This document shows positions 56,352 to 64,000 of a stretch of 64,000 bases of DNA, one piece after another. Source of the stretch: Luscinia megarhynchos (Eukaryota; Chordata; Aves; Passeriformes; Turdidae); assembly GCA_034336665.1 (NCBI GenBank), contig CM067568.1, positions 16,153,983 to 16,217,982 of the forward strand, read 5' to 3'. Positions within the stretch are counted from its first letter, which is position 1, and every line of letters begins with the position of its first letter. The position numbers and the translations under genes are program-made. A model generated the notes under the pieces. That model searched no databases, was not told the DNA's origin, and worked only from the letters and a program-made list of their open reading frames with translations.

Positions 56352-56990
56352 ATTACAGACTGTCCAGTCCCAGCCCCTGCTGTGGGACATTTTCCACCAG
56401 GCCAGGCTGCTCAAAGCCCCATCCAGCCTGGTCTGAACACTTACAGGGATGGCACATCCACAGATTCTCTCAGCAACCAGCTCCAGTGTTTCACCACCCT
56501 CATGGTAAAGAATTTCTTCCCAATATCTAATCTAAACCTGTCCTCTTTCAGTTTGAAGCCATTCCCCCTTCTCCTATCTCTTTCTGCCCTGGTAAAAGTT
56601 CCCCTCCAGCTTTCTTGTAGGTCCGTTTTAGGGACTGAAAAGCTTCTCTAAGGTCTCTCCAGAGGCTTCTCTTTTCCAGGCTGAACAACCATCTCAGTCT
56701 TTCCTGACAGAAGAGGTGCTCCAACACTCTGATCATCTTTGTAGCCCTTCTCTTGACTCATTCCAACTGGTGCATGCTCTTCTTCGCTCCAGAACTGGAT
56801 GTAGTGCTCCAGAGGAATCCCCTCCCTTGACCTGCTGGCCAGACTGCTTTTAACAGAGCCCAGGATGCCACTGGTTTGATATCTGGCATGTCAAGCTTCT
56901 CATCTGCCAACTCCCCAAGTCTCCTCAGGGCTACTCTTGATGCATTCTGTGCCCAGAGATGTGGTGAATCACTTTTGCCACATTTATTTA
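56352..56990 (-). mobile_element. CR1 retroposon fragment upstream of MUC5B
   Basis: The plus strand carries the reversed CR1 3' region (CAAAGCCCCATCCAGCCTGG, AAGAATTTCTTCCCAATATC, CTGAACAACCATCTCAGTCT). The terminal 8-bp-type tail is degraded. It resembles the copy at 39 kb more than those at 13 and 34 kb. Confidence 0.88.
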
Positions 56991-57214
56991 AAGACATATT
57001 GAATGTCCTTAAGTTCATTGTTGTATTGGTTTTGTGTGGCAATGTTTTCATAGCAGAGGGACTATAGGGTTGACTTTCCCCACTTTCCATAGAGCCAAGA
57101 GAGCCATAGAGCTCCAAGAGGGACCTGCCTCTGGCCAAAACTGAGCCTGTCAGTGATGGTGGTAATGACTCTGGTGGGACAATGTATTTAGGAAGAGGAA
57201 ATAAATGACTCCAC

Positions 57215-57560
57215 AGAAACACTGCAGTCAGAGGAGTGAGGATATGTGAAACAGCCCTGCAGGTACCAAGGGCAGTGCAGAAGGAGGAGGAGAAAGTGTT
57301 CCAGGTGCTGAGATTCCCCTACAGCCCAGGGTGTGCCCTGCAGCCCTTGGAGGTCCATGGAGGAGCAAAGATCCACCTGCAGCCCAGGGAGGACCCCACA
57401 CCAGGGCAGGTGGATGCCCAAGGAGGGCTGTGGCCCTGAGGGAAACCTGTGCTGGAGGAGGCTCCTGGCAGGACTTGTGGAAGGACGTGGAGAGGAGCCC
57501 ACACTGGGGGAGAGATGGGCACATGGCACACAGCCAGGGTCAACCCAGCCCAACAGGGCA
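57215..57560. repeat. GC-rich interspersed repeat (unclassified)
   Basis: An abrupt GC-rich patch in AT-rich surroundings, with short recurring phrases (GAGGTCCATGGAGGAGCA, CACCTGCAGCCCAGGGAGG, GAGGAGGCTCCTGGCAGGAC). It resembles widespread bird repeats, possibly of LTR origin, but I cannot name the family. Both strands are open for some distance only because of base composition. Confidence 0.5.
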
Positions 57561-57849
57561 CTTAATTCAGCTGAAAGCACAATTTTCCATTGAATATCGT
57601 GCATATCTGTTGCATGAAAGCTGCTGGGTTTTTCACCTTCAGTATTTGCTTGGTTCTCACAGTGTTAGGATGATGTTTATAGTCTCACTTGGTTCATCTG
57701 GCTGGATTTCACCTTTGTTTTCCTCTTTCGCATAGTGCTGACTACACCCTTCTGGACTAGTATCACCACCAATGCTTTGTGATCTGGTTGGCATTTTATA
57801 TATTTGGCACTATTGTGGGTTTGTCTTGCCTGTGCATCTTTTCTTTATT

Positions 57850-58460
57850 TCATAAAATTCTTATTCTGTTGTATATTAATAACATACATGAGACAATTCT
57901 GACTTTTGAATCCTTGGTGAGAGACTTAAATACAGTTTGCATTTCTTTGCCTATTTCAGAATCTGCTGTTGAACATATTTTGGTGTACTTTTCCTTGTGA
58001 GGCTTTCTCAGTGGCACTTGATGAGTCACTTCTGCACATGTTCTTTGTAAAACTTCAGATTTGAGCATGCTCATCAGTGCTTCAGATATCCTCAAAGCTT
58101 GACAGACTAAGATTGTGCCCATATGGGCAGGTAACTTTTAATTCAGCCTGAAGATTGCATGAGAAATTCAAGCTCTAAGTTTAATTCTTATCTGCAGTGC
58201 TGACTGAGTTTAGTCAGCTCAGAACTTTGTCTGAGGAGCCAAGCTTATCATTCTGGATCTCCTTGTCAGTGGATGTCCTGACTCCAAAATTTCATCACCC
58301 TTTTGTTCAAGATTATCCATTGTGAGTTTATAATTTTCTATGGTTTTGAAAAAAGAAATCATATGCGGTTTAGGATTTATTGTTCCTCCAAATTCTTGGG
58401 TACATGAACTGAAATCATGTTTTACAGATGACATATTTGTGGCTTGAAATTTTTGGAGGG
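57850..58460 (-). other. Two collinear open segments, possible coding remnant
   Basis: On the minus strand two open stretches (about 58460-58219 and 58122-57850) lie in the same reading frame, separated by a short stretch with several stops. The text is lysine/glutamate-rich and not obviously low-complexity. I do not recognise a family. It may be chance or an old decayed pseudogene. Confidence 0.2.
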
Positions 58461-59055
58461 AGCTTCTAGGTCTTCATACAAGTACTCATAACACACCTAA
58501 ATGCTGCAGTACTAGCCTTTTGCTACTAATTCTATTTCCATCTTTGTTTTACTAACTCATTTCTACTTAAATTTCAGAGATCCTCTTCAATTGTTAAAAG
58601 TCACGATGAGATTGTTAAATGTGTTTCTGCCTGTTCAGGAACAGGGAATCAGTGTTCTAGTTTAGCTCCTTTTCTTATATATAGTCATCTTGCATCAAAT
58701 GCTTCCTAAAAGTAGGATTTTCTAAATCCCTAGGCATTGTCATGTATATAAGACATCAAAGAGCTGCCACTTCCATGAAGGAGAGTGACTGTGACCTGCT
58801 GTGACTGTACTGCTCTGCTAAAATGCTCTCCTTGTTTTATCTGTTAAAACACTGGTAACTACCAGACACTGAGAAGAGAACCCAGCCTGGATCTGGGTAC
58901 TCCACCTGCTCTCTGAGGGTGTTCTGCAGTCAGCAAACAGAATAAGAGGGGCAAAGCAGGAATAGGGGTAAGCAAACTTCTGCTTTCCACAGATCGTGGC
59001 ATCACCCTTTATTTTAAGACCAAGCAAGAATTACAGCAAAATGCTGCCTGCCACT

Positions 59056-59198
59056 GCTGGGGTAAATAAAGCAGTTGAACTGATTTTCAAACCACTTCCA
59101 AATCACTTAAAGTACTTAGTGAACAAAATCTGGTTATTTCTGCCTATGTCTGTGTATGAACATGGACAGGACACAGATCAAAGTGAAAATCTTGGTGT
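59056..59198 (+). repeat. Diverged direct repeat, copy 1
   Basis: About 140 bases starting GGGGTAAATAAAGCAGTTGAACTG align along their length with 59751-59890, with many substitutions and small gaps. An old local duplication or two copies of one unrecognised repeat. Confidence 0.7.
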
Positions 59199-59750
59199 TT
59201 TTTTGACTGCACTGCTTGACTAATTTTAGTTGCAAGAGGTTTCCAGATCTGTACTGATTGCTGTTACTATTTTAGTGCTGAGGTCAGTTGCAATTTTAAG
59301 TATTGTTCTTTACAAACAGAAAGAACATGCAGAACAACTCACACTTGGTTTAAATTAATTGCCATTCTGAATATGCTATTTAGGGCCCAGTCAAAGCACA
59401 ATGTTGATGGATCTCAGGCAGTCAGTTTATTGTAGTTGAAATAAGAATTTAAACCTCTTAACTCTATATTTTTGAGCATCTAAATAATGAGTAATATCAA
59501 GGTAGCTTATTTCATTGCATTGCATATAGAAGTGCTTGAAACTTCTATCATAATGGAAAAAGGAGGATACAAATCTTTTTATTACATTTATGTTAGGGTA
59601 TCCCATACTCATACTGCATACTACCCATAGCTGCAAATGAGATAGTGTAGCTCATTGTCTATGTAGAACACAATATTTAAATCCATATACCCTGTGCTTT
59701 GCACTAAGATGAAGTGACTAAAGCAACTTGTCATCCTCCACAACTCTTGA

Positions 59751-59890
59751 TGGGGTAGGTAAAGCAGTTGAACTGTTTCAAACTACTTGCAACTCAATTG
59801 AAATACTTAGGAAACAAAAACTGGGCATTTATGTTTAAGTCTGAGTCTGGATGTGGATAGGATACAATTTATAATAAAAATCTTGATGTA
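59751..59890 (+). repeat. Diverged direct repeat, copy 2
   Basis: Partner of the copy about 695 bases upstream; it shares TAAAGCAGTTGAACTG, AAATACTTAGGAAACAAAA-like and AAAATCTTGATGT-like blocks in the same order. Confidence 0.7.
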
Positions 59891-62800
59891 TAACGCAAGA
59901 AATGTTAACAGAAAAAGTATCAAAATGAATTTGCTCTAATTCAGAATCAGAGTAATGGTGTGATCTCTAGCAGGAATCTGGTCAGACTTTTGTCTCCACA
60001 GAGGTGGATATGGCAGTCTGCTGAGAGTCAGGAGTCCTTGGATTTGCTGTCAGCTTCATGATGTAGAATACCAATGTGCAAAATTTCTCTGTCTGTCTGA
60101 TTTCCATCTCTATCCCTGGCTAAATATTTTTATTATAAATGTCGCAAGAAGAAACGAACAAATTCTACATTTACATCCTATTCTGACAGGAAACCAATAC
60201 TGGTTGTTCCTAGAGCAAAAAACCTAATTATTGAAAAATGGTAATTTTAAATGCAAACCCCTTTCTCCCTACTCTGGTGTGCTGAGGGTAGGAATGGACT
60301 CTTCTGCCTGCAGTGACTTCATTGTACTTTGCCACTAAAAGCAAATTAAAGTGCCTTTGATGTTGTCCTAATCTGAGCAAAGTAACTAATGCTCTCTTGT
60401 TTCACTCATGGAAGAGAAAATGTTTCACCTCTTGTGCTTCACCTCTTGAGATTCTTTTATGTAACAGAACATAATGTTGGATTAAAATAAACCCAACTTA
60501 ATTGTGAAGGATAAGGTGGTCTCAACCTCAGACCTTGCTGTATACACATCTAGACATTCCAGTGGTTTTTTCCATTTAGTGCTACTTATTTCCTAACAAA
60601 ATCTTGCACATATCAAGATCAAAGACAAGTAAGACTTTGGGAAAGAATTTCCAGTTTGACCAGTCATGAAAGAACTGAGTGAGCTCATTCTGTACATAAG
60701 AGACATTAGCTGTACCCAAAAAAATATCTGGCTCTAGAATTATTTACTAGGGTATTTGTGGATCAAACCCATATGAAAGTTCTGAATGGAGCAAAACCTT
60801 TGGCATGTTATATTTTGAAATCAAAGAGAATTGAATAGAATGTCAAGAAACTCTCATGGTTGGGTGTACCCTCTAATTAGTCACTATTTCAGCTAATATT
60901 TACTCATAAAGTGAAAGGAACATAAGTATATTTATGCATGTGAATTAGTCAGTTCTATACAAAAATTTATTTTAAAAATAATTTTTCTCAGACCATGTTT
61001 TATTCAAAGTCCATTGAAAATTTATGTGGGAAAGTTATTCCTATGGGCTTACAGGCAGGAAGATTATCTGATTTGCTTTAATGAAGAATGCCCTGGGAGA
61101 AGAACTGGTTTTGGGTATTTTTTTCTGTGGTCCAGAAATCCAGATAATGAAAGTCATGAAAAGTTCTAGGCAAATTTATACTTTTTCTTAAATTATGCTA
61201 ATTTGCTAAAACATAAGAATTTGCAGTTGTACTTTAGTGATTAACCTTCTTCCTAGCTCTCTTCTATTCACTATTTTTCAGAGCTGGGTAAGAATTTAAT
61301 ATATGTAGAACATTATTCACCTCCCACTGAAATCAATGATGAGACTTCTGTGGAAGCTTATATAAATTTTATTAATCCTTTAATAATGTATACTTTGATA
61401 ATGATTGTATTCTTTCCCATGCTGCCTTACTAAGTGGGCAAAGTGTTTCCTATCCCAAGGCGATTATAACCACACCAGCTGAATGATTGCACATCTACTG
61501 CTATGAGTTAATATCTTGAACAAGCAGCTATACATTGGCTTGAACATCACTGACTCCATTTTTTATTTGCTCTTGAGTGTTTTCTTATATCTTCACTCCA
61601 TAACACTGCCAGATGAGATTACACAAGATTTTTCATGCAAAGACCCTCTTTCCAACTGCTAGGGCTTTGTCAAAATTTTAATTTCTTAAAATTTCTTTTC
61701 TAAAAACCTAATTTCTTTAGTTGACACTTTATAGACTTTTGATCCACTTGCGCCAAGTCTTTTATGAAGGAAGAGGTGGGAATACTTCAGTGAAAACATA
61801 GTAAAGAGAATAAATTGCTTGATATATCATTTAACAAATTGCATCATCATGCAATTTGGTGGGGACTTGCTTATGTTTGAAAATCATGCTTTGGCAACTA
61901 AACTTGGAAACCAAACACTTTTCCATTAGAACTGACCAGAAACCAAGTTGTTCATACCACTGCTGATGCCACCCTAGGGTGTTACATTTAGCTCAGAGAG
62001 ATCCTGGTATTTCTATTGTGTGGTAAAGCATTTAATGGATGCCAAATCAAACTCTTAACCTTTCTGTAATTCAGCAGGAAAGTAAACTAGACACTGGGAA
62101 ACAGAATCAAACCCTTCTGATAAACATGTTTGCTTTGCTAATAAGTTTGAAGGTCTTTTTTACCCCAACACTAATGTAAGACAAGAACGGTAAGTAAGTT
62201 GATGTTGGTTTTACCCAGGTAAGACCTCCTTTCACCCTGATCATTTAGTATAAGCATGTCCACAAGTACATGAGAGAAAACGTCCATCCAAACCAAACCC
62301 CATCTGTGGCTGTGGCCAACAGAATGTCAAGGAAAGAGCTGAGCAGGCACAAAGTGATAATTCTCATAAATACCCTTGAATGCTGCACAAATGTGTGGCT
62401 CAGGGAGCTTGATGTAAATCCTTTGAGAGCACTGTCTCTATGGATTTCTTGTTAGTTTTGTTGTTGTTGTTATCGGTTTTTTTGTTGTTATCAAGGGCAT
62501 ATGGATCATGGTTGCAGTCAGTAGAGGAGAAGCAAACAAAATGGGACTTAGAAGACCTTTAACTTGCTTCAAAAGTTCTTCAAGATATATCAATTTCATG
62601 CTCTTCATGACTTTCTGTTGCAGCTCAGCTGTTGCTAGCACATGAGTTTTCACTGCACCTTTTTGATTTGGCCTTTGCTGTTACTGGATTAAGAGTGAGT
62701 CAGCTTTTTCTTAGAGGAGCAAAGGGGAGGTGGAAAGTGCAGCACTGCCAGGGTGAGAGGGGAGAAGAAGAATGTGGGCCTTGGGGATCATACAGGGAGA

Positions 62801-64000
62801 ACAGCTGGAATGGATGAGTGAGGAGGCAGAATGCAGAAAGGTATCAGAGGGAAGTGGGTACATGGGGATGAGTGAGGAACCTGAGATGGTGTGTGAGGTA
62901 GCAAATGAAAAAGTAAATTAGATATATCACTATTTGACCTCCAGATCCTGGAGACAAAGTAAATCAAACACATTTAAAGATACTGGCTGGCCTTTGTGAC
63001 TAAAAGAGTTAAACAACTTGGTATAAAGAATTCCTTTCTGTGCTGTTCTGGGCAAGCCATGAAAAGGACGTCATGCTTCTGAATTTTATTTGCCTTGGAG
63101 GTGGTGCACGGACATCCTTGTGTCTCAGAGTCTCCTTTAGATGACATTGCTTGCTGGAGTTTAAGAAAAGTTTCTGTCACTGGTCAACCTTGATCCCTCC
63201 CTCTGTTTGATGACTACTGTTCACTTCATGAAAACTGTGACTACTGTCTGAAAACTAGCAGAGCAGGGAGCACACTACAGAAATAACTAGCAAAATCCTG
63301 GTTTCAAGCAGTGGTCTGTTTCCTTTAAGCTCCATAAACAGCACAGGTAACATTAGATGCTTATTACTGTTCCCTCTCTCCTCTCTTCCGTGTCTTTATG
63401 TTACCTTTTATCTCTAAGAATTCTCATGTTTCTTGTTTGTACTGTAGAGCAGAGAGTAATTCTATGCTCTTCTTCTACAAGCACCACCATGGCTTAAGAA
63501 ATATCTGAATAAATAAAAATAGGACAATGTGGAGAGATGTAAACAAAATTAAACTCTACTCTTGTTTGGCAAAGCATGCATGTGCATATTTCAAAGAATT
63601 GGTTGAGCATAGGATATTATGGTGCCTAGCACAGGAAAATCCTGGTCCATGTGAGTGGAGTTCTTAGCTGCTGGGGTAAAGCTAATGCCAAAGCATGCAG
63701 TTAGTTTATTCTGAAAAGCCTATGTTCTTAAATTACCTTTCTGAACAAATATGTGGAATGGAATCGGGTTTAAAATAGACTCTGACTTTACAGATTTCAG
63801 TAATCCCAGTTGTTCCAACACAGCTATTCATGAGTTTAGAGTTTTATAAATTCTCAAGAACGTTGCTGTGTTGACACCTAAGAACAAGTACCCCACAGGC
63901 ACAAAATGGAAATGATCTTAATGAAATGCAATCAGAAAACTACTAAAACAAATACACCAGACAAGGAAGAAAAAGAGAAAAACAGAGGGAAAGAGAGTAG
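59891..64000. other. Intergenic sequence to window end
   Basis: AT-rich sequence. I searched the minus strand for the C-terminal cystine-knot exon of the next mucin of the locus (CEGTCPG, C-x-CC motifs) and found none. A GTT microsatellite-like patch lies at about 62457-62490. No gene supported. Confidence 0.55.

Noticed and set aside
57228..57735. Overlapping open frames on both strands near 57.4 kb
   Set aside because: Explained by high G+C content in a repeat; no homology and no consistent frame.
59891..64000. 3' end of the next mucin of the cluster
   Set aside because: No cystine-knot or VWC-like cysteine pattern found on the minus strand up to the window end.

Overview
The window is vertebrate nuclear DNA, almost certainly from a bird. 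Genes are split into short exons with GT-AG introns. Four degraded CR1-type retroposons are present, two of them with reverse-transcriptase relics. Gene order matches the 11p15-type secreted-mucin locus, in which MUC5B ends tail-to-tail against TOLLIP. Nothing bacterial, no CRISPR array and no RNA gene was recognised. The species cannot be named from sequence alone.

Layout. 1-6082 is an intron of TOLLIP (+ strand). 6083-6297 is its last coding exon, encoding the CUE ubiquitin-binding domain, followed by a probable 3'UTR of about 3.2 kb. About 9.6-12.5 kb is a short convergent intergenic gap. From about 12.54 to 51.44 kb on the minus strand lies one complete gel-forming mucin gene, called MUC5B. 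I resolve 41 coding exons with compatible phases, a TATA box, a signal peptide and a poly(A) signal. From 51.5 to 64 kb is upstream intergenic DNA with a CR1 copy, a GC-rich patch, a diverged direct repeat and no convincing exon.

The mucin reads: signal peptide, D1, D2, D', D3 (VWD-C8-TIL units with CGLCG motifs), a 5.67 kb central exon, VWC-like modules, and a C-terminal cystine knot with a short glutamine-rich tail. The central exon holds three CysD domains in Thr/Ser/Pro-rich sequence. That sequence is built from strictly alternating 291- and 294-bp units, and a 2,058-bp block containing one CysD is tandemly duplicated.

Three points deserve attention. First, the whole D4 assembly expected between the mucin domain and the VWC modules has no exons, yet the flanking exons join in frame. 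One later VWC segment is also missing. Second, the third CysD copy carries a stop codon, and a 1-base deletion lies 250 bp further on. The sister copy lacks both, so either assembly error or a recent lesion is possible. Third, one exon uses a GC-AG splice donor.

TOLLIP is an intracellular adaptor in Toll/IL-1 signalling and endosomal sorting. MUC5B is a secreted, disulfide-linked mucus polymer. They are neighbours by ancient synteny, not members of one pathway.
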